64,000 nt of DNA. It comes from CAZAQV01 sp964487255. GTDB taxonomy: Bacteria; Myxococcota_A; Polyangia; Polyangiales; CAZAQV01. Position 1 is the first letter of the stretch. Every line of letters begins with the position of its first letter. The translations under genes were made by a program, and so were the position numbers. The notes beneath the pieces were generated by a model. The model ran no database searches, was not told where the DNA came from, and saw nothing but the letters and a program-made list of their open reading frames with translations. Below are positions 1 through 7,109 of this stretch, piece by piece. The stretch spans positions 6,264-70,263 of the forward strand of contig CAZAQV010000031.1 in assembly GCA_964487255.1 (NCBI GenBank). The letters run 5' to 3'.

Positions 1-2
1 AA

Positions 3-920
3 CGCGGGGTCTGGCTTCCGATGTTTGCCGAGTTGAGAGAGGCTGCGCAACTCGAACCAGGTGCTCGCGAGGAGGCAGTGGCGCAGGCGGTGGAACGTCT
101 CAACGACCTGTTCCTCCCCTTCCTTCACCGCAACGAAGCCATTTCGTCGCTTATGGTCGCGACGAAAGATAGCGAGTACATGGCCCTCGAGGACCCGGAC
201 GGGCCGGACCTCTCGCCGCCGTACCGCGACTACGTTCGCGTTGTCGACCGCACGGCGTTCGGACTTGATGCATTCCAATATTTTGGTGATTTCAACGGGA
301 ACCGTCTGCGCATCCACTGGCTTCGCAAGGGCGCACGTGATGCCCGTGGCCAACTTTGGGAGGGCTATATGCCCGCCGCTCGTCCTGGATTCGACCGAGC
401 GCTCCGCGAAGGCAAGGCGCACATCGCATGGACGGAGCCCTACCTTTTCTTTACGACGAAGGACCCGGGGGTGACCGCCTCGATGGCTTTTCGAAGTGGC
501 GACGAGACGGTCGTGCTCGGCGTAGACTTTCTTTTGACAGATATCTCCTTCATGACGGCAAAGTTCCACGAAGAAGATTTTTCAGTCTTGGTGGTGACCG
601 ACCGAGGCGAAGTGATCGGTCTACCCGCTGACGACCGGTTCTCCACACGCGAGGCGATTCGCCATTTCTACTCCAATTTTGATGATCAGCGTCGTAAGGA
701 AATTGACGCGCGCCGCACCGCGGACGCGTCCGCAAAGCTGCCAGGTGTGGACGACTTGGGATTGCCGGCGATCAGTGCGGGCTATGAGGCGGGCCGGCAA
801 CATGACAAGCGCGCCTACACGTTTGGTTACCGAGGTGAGGTGCTTCACGCAGGTCGCAGGACAGTGCGCGTGGGTAGACGAAACATCACCATCTACGTGC
901 TGCAACGTCCCGGCATGTAG
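3..920 (+). CDS. Cache-domain sensor protein, 5'-truncated by window edge
   Basis: The frame is open from the first bases of the window, so the N-terminus is probably missing; the first in-window ATG is at 21. About 300 residues are visible. The middle resembles the membrane-distal and membrane-proximal lobes of a dCache ligand-binding domain: aromatic-rich YRDYVRVVDR, then RPGFDRAL, WTEPYLFF, VTASMAF and VVLGVDFLLTDIS, then VLVVTDRGEVIG. Such domains bind small molecules outside the membrane and usually sit in front of kinases, cyclases or chemoreceptors. Here translation stops soon after the Cache-like region (NITIYVLQRPGM), with no transmembrane helix or output domain behind it. The visible part is therefore either a free sensor or the C-terminal end of a protein with N-terminal membrane segments outside the window. 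Family assignment is from motif resemblance only. Confidence 0.55.
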   Translation, partial: RGVWLPMFAELREAAQLEPGAREEAVAQAVERLNDLFLPFLHRNEAISSLMVATKDSEYMALEDPDGPDLSPPYRDYVRVVDRTAFGLDAFQYFGDFNGNRLRIHWLRKGARDARGQLWEGYMPAARPGFDRALREGKAHIAWTEPYLFFTTKDPGVTASMAFRSGDETVVLGVDFLLTDISFMTAKFHEEDFSVLVVTDRGEVIGLPADDRFSTREAIRHFYSNFDDQRRKEIDARRTADASAKLPGVDDLGLPAISAGYEAGRQHDKRAYTFGYRGEVLHAGRRTVRVGRRNITIYVLQRPGM

Positions 921-1052
921 CTGTGCGGGCGTGGACCTGAAAGGACATTCGAACATCGGCTAGGGCTGGTAGGAACATCGACGGTTCCGCATCCGTTCTG
1001 CGCAGAGAACCTAGAGCCAGTAGCCCACGACAGGAATATTGAGGATCTTTTC

Positions 1053-1068
1053 TGGCACCACACTTGCA
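1053..1068 (+). promoter_or_regulatory. Sigma-54 (-24/-12) promoter of the beta-helix lipoprotein
   Basis: TGGCAC (1053-1058), five bases, then TTGCA (1064-1068) matches the RpoN consensus at every conserved position, with GG and GC twelve bases apart. Transcription would start near 1079, about 15 bases before the ATG at 1094, leaving room for the AAAGG ribosome site at 1081-1085. The same arrangement recurs at 7069. Confidence 0.75.
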
Positions 1069-1093
1069 CTGAATACGGGCAAAGGTGGTGAGG

Positions 1094-2896
1094 ATGATTG
1101 CACAACGCAGTATAGTAACAAGTTTGGTATTGACGGTTGGTTGCATGGGCCAAGTTGACGATGGCGCTTTTTCGTCGGCGGATGATGCCCTGCGACAAGG
1201 AGAGTGTTGGGTCGAGCCGGCGAGTCCGGTCGTGGGCTCAAACTACCTGATTAGAGCGACAGGCCTTCACAGCGACCGTGATGCGAAGGTCGAGGTGCAG
1301 GACGCGAGCGGAACACGTGTTTTCGACTTGTTGACCGACGGTGCGGGGGAACTGTCACAATCAGCGCTTTCGTCACAAGAAGGAGCGGCGCAAGTTTTTA
1401 TCTCGGTGCTAATTGGGCGTGCTTTTCGAGAGGTTGCAGCGTGTAACTACGCTGTCATCTCAGCGCAGGCGTGCGGCGACGGGACGTGCAGTGGTGGCGC
1501 GGGCGAAGACTGCGAGAGCTGCTCTTCAGACTGTGGGAGTTGTCCGGAGCCGATGCCAACGTGCGGAGACGGCAGCTGCGACAGCGACGTGGGCGAGGAC
1601 TGCAACACCTGTTCTGCGGACTGTGGGAGTTGTCCGGAGCCGATGCCAACGTGCGGAGACAGCAGCTGCGACAGTGACGTGGGCGAGGACTGCAACAGCT
1701 GTTCTGCGGACTGCGGGAGCTGCCCCGTCTCGTCCGGATCCTCGTTGACCCAAGACTATGGCTGTCGCTGCGATGGCTCGAGCGACGACTCATCGTGCAT
1801 TCAAGCGGCGCTCGATGACTACCGGAACTGGAAGAACCGCACGCTGAGCTTCCCCGCAGGCGCGACCTGCATTGGGTATCAGCTCGATTGGTCCAATGCC
1901 AACGGCAGCAGTTCGAGTCGCTACGTGCTCCAGGGCAACAACGCCACGATCAAGGCTCCCAACGGGGCGCCGACCACGGCAGGGAACTGGATCCTGATGG
2001 TCGACAACGGCTCGTGGCTCTTGATGGACAGCCTTCACTTCGATGGCAACCGTCAAAACCGCGCGGCTCAAGAGATGATGAACCACAACCTTGTCATTTC
2101 GAGTGTTGAGGATATGGATCTTGTCAATGTGCACTCGAACAATGGGTGCAACGACAACTTGTACATCAAGGGAGAGACGAATGCCGGCTCGAACAAAGCC
2201 GAGTACTCGAAACGTATCACGGTACGCGACCCCATCATGCGCAACGCCTTCCGCAACAACATTTCGGTCATCAACTGCGATGAATGTCTGATCGTCGGTG
2301 ACGGAAACGGACGAAACTCGTCATGTCAGTTGACCGATGCGCACGGCACCATGCCCGAAGCGGGGATCGATTTCGAGCCGAACCCCACGAGTGCCATACC
2401 TGGCATCTCGAACAGCGGTGTTCAAGGGTGCTACATTGCGCGAAATGGTGGCCGCTGCGTGCAGACCTCGCCGGCCGGATCGTCGGTGGGTACGTTTGTG
2501 CGCGACAACTTCATTGAGGATTGCCGACGCGACACCCTCGGCTGTGGCGCGGGCGTTCACGGTGGTCACTCCGATATGCGGGTGGAGGGCAATACCTTGG
2601 TGAACTTTCAGCTCAGCAATACATGTCGCAGTCTGATCGACTTTCCATCGACCGATGGTTCTGGGACGTCGATTGTGCGCAATAACGAGATTCGCAACAT
2701 CAGCGGTGTGCCCGACCCTGGAGGCATCATCTATATTCATCGCTACCACGGTGGTTCGGTGACCTTTGAGGACAACCAAATGTCCAACATCGGGGTTTCG
2801 GCTTCGGGTGACTGGTGCGGGGGCAGTGGTACGAAGACGGTTCGCGACAATACCGTCGATGGCGTGACACAGTCGCCCAATCCGGGCTGCCCGTAG
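1094..2896 (+). CDS. Secreted lipoprotein with CGDGxC modules and right-handed beta-helix
   Basis: The protein has 600 residues from ATG 1094. GTG 1085 and 1088 would be too close to the AAAGG ribosome site. A short hydrophobic signal ends at Cys17 in a lipobox-like TVGC. Residues 20-120 form a domain shared with the pectate lyase encoded at 7110 (CWVEPASPVVGS, TGLHSDR). Residues 125-212 contain three near-identical Cys-rich modules of CGDGxCDxxxGEDC...DCGxC type, common in Myxococcota surface proteins. Residues 220-598 look like a right-handed parallel beta-helix (GNNATIKAPNGAP, LNMDSL-like turns, many N and G at turns), as in pectate-lyase-superfold or polysaccharide lyase/epimerase proteins. 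No catalytic set was identified, so substrate is unknown. The shared N-terminus and the matching sigma-54 promoter suggest co-regulation with the lyase. Confidence 0.72.
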   Translation: MIAQRSIVTSLVLTVGCMGQVDDGAFSSADDALRQGECWVEPASPVVGSNYLIRATGLHSDRDAKVEVQDASGTRVFDLLTDGAGELSQSALSSQEGAAQVFISVLIGRAFREVAACNYAVISAQACGDGTCSGGAGEDCESCSSDCGSCPEPMPTCGDGSCDSDVGEDCNTCSADCGSCPEPMPTCGDSSCDSDVGEDCNSCSADCGSCPVSSGSSLTQDYGCRCDGSSDDSSCIQAALDDYRNWKNRTLSFPAGATCIGYQLDWSNANGSSSSRYVLQGNNATIKAPNGAPTTAGNWILMVDNGSWLLMDSLHFDGNRQNRAAQEMMNHNLVISSVEDMDLVNVHSNNGCNDNLYIKGETNAGSNKAEYSKRITVRDPIMRNAFRNNISVINCDECLIVGDGNGRNSSCQLTDAHGTMPEAGIDFEPNPTSAIPGISNSGVQGCYIARNGGRCVQTSPAGSSVGTFVRDNFIEDCRRDTLGCGAGVHGGHSDMRVEGNTLVNFQLSNTCRSLIDFPSTDGSGTSIVRNNEIRNISGVPDPGGIIYIHRYHGGSVTFEDNQMSNIGVSASGDWCGGSGTKTVRDNTVDGVTQSPNPGCP

Positions 2897-2952
2897 AGGG
2901 TTCTCTTCCGAAACCGGGATGCGGCGTGGGCAAGTTGGTTGCCCGCGCCGGC

Positions 2953-4488
2953 CTAGCGGTTGTTCCGGGTGAAAGGTTCGCGGCACGACACGGTGGCGCG
3001 GTGCTTCGCATTGATAGGTTGGTCGGGATCAGCGGCGAAGACGCCGTGGACCAGGCGCGTGCGCGTTTCGATGCTTTGAAGCAGCGCGTCCCCCATCTGA
3101 AGCGCCTCGCGTGCCTTGGTTACCGAGTAGCGCGAGAGCAGCTGACGAGCGAGACGGGGCTCTTTTTGTGCGTATAGGATGCGTGCGGTGCGTTCAATCG
3201 TGGCTTGGTCACTTTGTTCTTGCGCCTCGAATGCGCGCAGCGTCTGGGTCACTTCGGGTAGAAAGATCTTCGGGTGCGCGCACGTATAGTAAAGCAGACG
3301 CTTAAACAGACGGCCCGCGAACAAGCTCGCTTCTTGGTGTTGGAAGACGGGGTTGAGAAATGTGCGACCTGCGTCCTTGGTCAGGTATCGGTGTTGCCCC
3401 CATTCCTCGGGAACGGTTTCGCTTCCGATCCAAAAAGGCACAAAGGGAGCGGCGATCGAACTGGTGGGGGCGACCCACAATACGCCAAGATCAGGGTGCG
3501 CCAACTTCGCGCGCAAGTGAGCCACCTGCCCATAACCAGCCTCATCGTCCGCGATTCGAGGGTCGCGTACAAAGCGCATTAGGTCCTCGACGGAGATGTT
3601 GGGCGCGAGCGCCAACAGGTCGGCTTCCAAAGTCCGTTGATCGACGTACTTGAGTTTTGGCGAGCGCATGTCTCGCCCCTGAAGACCGTAGGCTTTGTGC
3701 GCGTCGAAGGGTTTCCCTGCGTTAGGATCGTACCAGCCCTGCTCGATAGCGAACTTGATCAAATTTTTCGAGCCCATGAAATTAGGGTTTTGTGCGTAAT
3801 CCTTGGGGACCTTTCCAATGTAGCCGGGGTAGAGCACGCGAACTTGGTCGGGGCCTAAGCGCTCCGCCACCCATAGACCTTTGCCGCCGGCATACTCGAG
3901 TAAGACCCAGCCCTCCTTAGCGTCGGCGAACAGGTGCGAGTTACCGCCGTAGGTCGAATAGCCATAGCGATCGATCAGCTCGCCCACGAGCTGGGCAGCG
4001 TGGCGTGCGCTTTTGGCGCGCTCCATCACCAAACGCGAGAGGTCGCTGTAGTTGGGGCCGCGCTGTGGGGTAGGGGTCATCGTAACCAATTCACGGCGGG
4101 ACGGCGCCCAAACGTCCCGCGCTGCGACGCCAAACTCGTTGAGACCGCCATTGGTCAGCGGTGCGGGAAAACCCTGGTAATCGGAGTAAAAGTTCGCGAT
4201 GTAGCGCGCGGTGCGGGGCACCTGCGGTATCGTGAAGAGCTTGCCGGGTATGCTCGCCTGCTCGGTGACACCGACCGTGACGGTCGCGTCTTTGGGGTGC
4301 GTGCTGCGATCGACGATGCGAAGCCAATGGCTCGAGACCTCTTCGCCTGTTCCGCCCAGCAGTACGCTGCCGTCGACCGTGAGGTTGCGACCGACATAAA
4401 ACGCGTAGCTCGCGCTCACGTGGCCCGGCTTACAGATGGCGGCAAGCGACAAAGCCGCGATGAGAGCGGGTTGGATGACAGTCCTCAT
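2953..4488 (-). CDS. Secreted C69-family (PepD-like) Ntn hydrolase, Ser in place of Cys
   Basis: The product has 511 residues, starting at ATG 4488 behind GGAG. Residues 1-26 are a Sec signal ending VSA. The mature protein begins SYAFYVGRNLTVDGS, which aligns with the N-terminus of C69 dipeptidases, where the first mature residue is normally the Cys nucleophile (CTxxLVGKxAxxDGS). Here that position is Ser27. Other family segments are GGTGEEVSSHWLRIV, NGGLNEFGVA and YGYSTYGGNSHLFAD. It probably works in the periplasm or at the surface on dipeptides or another amide. The Cys-to-Ser change could keep Ntn-hydrolase chemistry or mark a non-peptidase subgroup. It is convergent with the gene ending at 2896 and divergent from the gene at 4663. 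Confidence 0.75.
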   Translation of the reverse strand: MRTVIQPALIAALSLAAICKPGHVSASYAFYVGRNLTVDGSVLLGGTGEEVSSHWLRIVDRSTHPKDATVTVGVTEQASIPGKLFTIPQVPRTARYIANFYSDYQGFPAPLTNGGLNEFGVAARDVWAPSRRELVTMTPTPQRGPNYSDLSRLVMERAKSARHAAQLVGELIDRYGYSTYGGNSHLFADAKEGWVLLEYAGGKGLWVAERLGPDQVRVLYPGYIGKVPKDYAQNPNFMGSKNLIKFAIEQGWYDPNAGKPFDAHKAYGLQGRDMRSPKLKYVDQRTLEADLLALAPNISVEDLMRFVRDPRIADDEAGYGQVAHLRAKLAHPDLGVLWVAPTSSIAAPFVPFWIGSETVPEEWGQHRYLTKDAGRTFLNPVFQHQEASLFAGRLFKRLLYYTCAHPKIFLPEVTQTLRAFEAQEQSDQATIERTARILYAQKEPRLARQLLSRYSVTKAREALQMGDALLQSIETRTRLVHGVFAADPDQPINAKHRATVSCREPFTRNNR

Positions 4489-4604
4489 CAGAAATCTCCG
4501 TTGAACGTATAGCTACATACCATACTTGAGCAGCGCAGAACGAAAGCGTTCGTTGCACGCGGCGTTCGCTGATTTTCAAGAGTAGAAAGACCGTATCTCG
4601 CTGC

Positions 4605-4640
4605 GGCTCCCTGCCTTTTTTGAAGAAAAGACAGGGAGCC
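4605..4640. repeat. Inverted repeat in the 5' leader of the FG-GAP gene
   Basis: GGCTCCCTG (4605-4613) and CAGGGAGCC (4632-4640) are perfect 9-bp arms around an 18-base T/A-rich centre that itself pairs partly (CTTTT/AAAAG). It lies between the divergent genes starting at 4488 and 4663, 23 bases before ATG 4663. There is no T-tract after either arm, so it is not an obvious terminator. It may be a leader hairpin or operator. Confidence 0.5.
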
Positions 4641-4662
4641 CTGGTACACTTTGTAGGGAGCC

Positions 4663-6012
4663 ATGCCAATTTCAGCTCGAGGCGTAGCGTTTGTGGTGCT
4701 GGTGCTTGCCATCGCTGTTTCTGGATGTGGTCGCATTAATTTTCAGGAGCTGGACGCTCCGCAACGAGATGGCGCTCTCGATGGCGGACGCGATGGCGCT
4801 GTAGACGGAACCGTGGATGGTGCCGTGGACGGAGGCGGAGATGCGGCGGTTGACGGCGGCGATGGGGCCGTACCGACCGTACGTTGGTTGGGGACACTAA
4901 CCGGAGGCGATGCGACAGGCGCTGCGAGTTTCGGATGGCGACTTGCATCGAGTGGTACGCGCGTGGTCGTCGGCGCGCGTGCCCATGACCACGACGGGCT
5001 GAGCAGAATGGGGGCGGCCTTTGTTTTTGACGAAGATGCGGCGCAGACGCTCGGCGTTGAAGAGAGTGCGGAGCTTTTGGCGTCCGACCGCTCCAGCGAC
5101 GATTGGTTCGGTCAGGCCGTCGCACTCGATGGCGATTTGGTGGTGGTTGGACGCTGGAGCGACTACACGCTGCACACGGAACAAGAGGTTGGCAAAGCGT
5201 ACGTGTTTCGCAGCCAGGGAGACGGGAGTTATGCGGAGGTTGGGCAGTTGCTGGCCTCCGACGGGGCCTTGGGACATAACTTTGCGACCGCGGTTGGGGC
5301 TGCGGGAGCAAGCATGGCGATTGTGGGGGCCCCCTACCACACCAATTCCACCGGGAAGGTCTACGTTTTTCGTGATAACTTAGGCGTTTGGGAACAAACC
5401 CAAGCGCTGCTTGCATCGGATCTAAGTTCGGCGAGTCAGTTTGGCGCGACGATAGCCGTTGACCCGACAGGCACGCGGATGGCGATCGGTGCACCCAAAG
5501 AAGATGCGATCGCACGAGATGCTGGCGCGGTGTACATCTTTGAACGTGCGGGAGACGGCAGTTGGAGCGAAACCGCCAAGTTGGTCGCATCCAACGCGCA
5601 AGCCGATGCGCTGCTCGGAGCCAGCGTAAGCCTCGATGGAAACCGGCTTTTGGCGTGTGCCGACCACGACGGCGGTGATGTTGGCCGTTGCTATGTTTTC
5701 GTGCGCGACGTCTCAGGACAGTGGAATGAAGAGGCGCAGCTGGTCGGGATGGGCCTGCGAGGTGGTGACCTCTTTGGCGGTTCTGCCGCCCTGAGGGGAG
5801 AGCGCGCATTGATCGGTGCTCCCGGGCGGGATACGGCGTTCATTTTTACGCGCAATGCCGACCGGAGCTGGACCCAACTTGTTGAGTTGCTGTCCCGCGA
5901 CACCAGTGCGGGGGACCTCGCAGGCTATAGCGTGGCGATGACCGACTCGTTGCTCTTCGTGGGCGCACCGCGAGGCAACTACGTTAGCGTCTTTTCAATC
6001 GAACCCGGCTGA
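4663..6012 (+). CDS. FG-GAP (integrin-alpha-like) beta-propeller lipoprotein
   Basis: The protein has 449 residues. ATG 4663 follows TAGGGAG at ideal spacing. The signal ends in the lipobox VSGC (Cys22), followed by GRINFQ, an N-terminus common in myxobacterial lipoproteins. Residues 30-68 are a low-complexity Asp/Gly/Val linker (DGAVDGTVDGAVDGG). Residues 75-449 carry about seven FG-GAP-type repeats, recognisable by LLASDxxxxxxFGxxVAxDGxxxxVGAPxxxxxxGxxYVF. Each blade has Asp-rich loops of the kind that bind Ca2+ in integrin alpha subunits. It is likely anchored in the outer membrane, with a role in adhesion or protein binding. The true partner is not visible. The next gene starts 42 bases later on the same strand. 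Confidence 0.85.
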   Translation: MPISARGVAFVVLVLAIAVSGCGRINFQELDAPQRDGALDGGRDGAVDGTVDGAVDGGGDAAVDGGDGAVPTVRWLGTLTGGDATGAASFGWRLASSGTRVVVGARAHDHDGLSRMGAAFVFDEDAAQTLGVEESAELLASDRSSDDWFGQAVALDGDLVVVGRWSDYTLHTEQEVGKAYVFRSQGDGSYAEVGQLLASDGALGHNFATAVGAAGASMAIVGAPYHTNSTGKVYVFRDNLGVWEQTQALLASDLSSASQFGATIAVDPTGTRMAIGAPKEDAIARDAGAVYIFERAGDGSWSETAKLVASNAQADALLGASVSLDGNRLLACADHDGGDVGRCYVFVRDVSGQWNEEAQLVGMGLRGGDLFGGSAALRGERALIGAPGRDTAFIFTRNADRSWTQLVELLSRDTSAGDLAGYSVAMTDSLLFVGAPRGNYVSVFSIEPG

Positions 6013-6053
6013 GCATTGTGAGTGCAAGGTTTGCTTGCTAGATCAGCACTTTC

Positions 6054-6971
6054 GTGGAGCCGCTTGACGCTACCATCGCCATCATCTCGACCGTCGTGCT
6101 GTTCTTGCATGCACTCGAGGGATTTAGCCACGAAATTCGAGAGTCAGGCAAGGAACGGCTTCGCTCGCTGTTGGGCGGCGCGACACGCAACCGGGTCATT
6201 GGTTTCGTACTTGGTGCGGCCTTTACGGCGGTCGTTCAATCCTCAAGCGCGGTTTCATCGCTCGCCGTCGCTCTCGTCGACGCCCGCGTTCTAACCTTTG
6301 CGGCAAGCTTGGCAGTCGTGGTCGGTGCGAACGTGGGTACGACGGCAACCGCTTGGTTGGTGTCTGCAGAGTTACTCCACATCGGACCAGTCTTTATCGT
6401 GATCGGAGCGCTGATCGGTATTCTGCCTTACAAGATAAGAAGTGCGGGTAAGGCCGTGTTCTACTTCGGGTTTATTTTCTTTGCGCTGGAGCTGGTTGGC
6501 CAGAGCCTTGAGCCCTTAAAGAGTAGCGAACAGCTTCCTTTGTTGCTCGCCTATACCAGCCAACCGCTGCTCGGCGTGTTTGTCGGAATCGTGCTAACCG
6601 GCGTCCTTCAGTCTAGCAGTGTCTTGACCGGTCTCGCGATCTTGCTCGTTCAACAAGGCAGTATGCAGCCTGGAGCAGCGATTGCAGTGATAGTCGGAGC
6701 AAACCTGGGTTCGTCAACGACCGCCCTTCTTGCCAGCGTCAAAATGGGCTTGCCTGCAAGACGCGCCGCACAGGCCAACGCTCTTCTAAACGGCGCAGGG
6801 GTGCTCCTGTTCTTGCCGCTTATTGGCCTGCTTACAGACTTTGTCATCTCAAGCACCGAAGATGTCGCGACGGCGGTCGCGCTGGCGCACACCGTCTTCA
6901 ATCTTGTGGTTGCGGTGGTTGCGCTGCCTTTCTTGGGCGTCATCGCACGAAAACTTGATCCCCGCGTCTAA
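6054..6971 (+). CDS. Na+/phosphate cotransporter family membrane protein
   Basis: The product has 305 residues, start GTG 6054; an upstream GTG at 6018 runs into a stop. It shows the duplicated core of the Na/Pi cotransporter (PNaS) family. Each half has a QSSS signature (VVQSSSAVSSLA near residue 62, VLQSSSVLTGLA near 186) followed by a glycine motif (VVGANVGTTATA and IVGANLGSSTTA). About eight hydrophobic segments are present. The C-terminal PhoU-like cytoplasmic domain found in many bacterial homologues is absent, so this is the short form. The expected role is sodium-coupled phosphate movement across the inner membrane. Substrate and direction cannot be read from sequence. Confidence 0.88.
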   Translation: MEPLDATIAIISTVVLFLHALEGFSHEIRESGKERLRSLLGGATRNRVIGFVLGAAFTAVVQSSSAVSSLAVALVDARVLTFAASLAVVVGANVGTTATAWLVSAELLHIGPVFIVIGALIGILPYKIRSAGKAVFYFGFIFFALELVGQSLEPLKSSEQLPLLLAYTSQPLLGVFVGIVLTGVLQSSSVLTGLAILLVQQGSMQPGAAIAVIVGANLGSSTTALLASVKMGLPARRAAQANALLNGAGVLLFLPLIGLLTDFVISSTEDVATAVALAHTVFNLVVAVVALPFLGVIARKLDPRV

Positions 6972-7068
6972 TCTACGTCTTTGAGCAGGTGGCGGTTCTA
7001 GAACACATTGTGCGCTGAGTGGCGCGCGATTAGCGGTTGCGCGGGTGAAGATCATTAGCTTTGTATCG

Positions 7069-7084
7069 TGGCACGTCGCTTGCG
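7069..7084 (+). promoter_or_regulatory. Sigma-54 (-24/-12) promoter of the pectate lyase
   Basis: TGGCAC (7069-7074), five bases, then TTGCG (7080-7084), with GG and GC twelve bases apart. The predicted transcript start is about 7095, 15 bases before ATG 7110, the same geometry as at 1053. It overlaps the GTG at 7068, which argues against that codon being the translation start. Confidence 0.72.
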
Positions 7085-7109
7085 TTGTGAGGGAACGAGA
7101 GGTGTGGTG

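Noticed and set aside
2321..2986. 221-codon minus-strand frame opposite the beta-helix gene
   Set aside because: Antisense shadow; the composition is unlike neighbouring proteins and it overlaps two well-supported genes.
4605..4640. Perfect inverted repeat read as a terminator
   Set aside because: Neither side has a T-tract after the arm, and it sits in the leader between two divergent genes.
4736..5809. 357-codon minus-strand frame opposite the FG-GAP gene
   Set aside because: Arg/Pro/His-rich antisense translation with no recognisable domain; the plus strand encodes clear FG-GAP repeats with a ribosome site.
7068..7109. GTG 7068 as start of the pectate lyase
   Set aside because: It overlaps the sigma-54 promoter and lies upstream of the predicted transcript start; ATG 7110 has a ribosome site and gives a proper lipoprotein signal.
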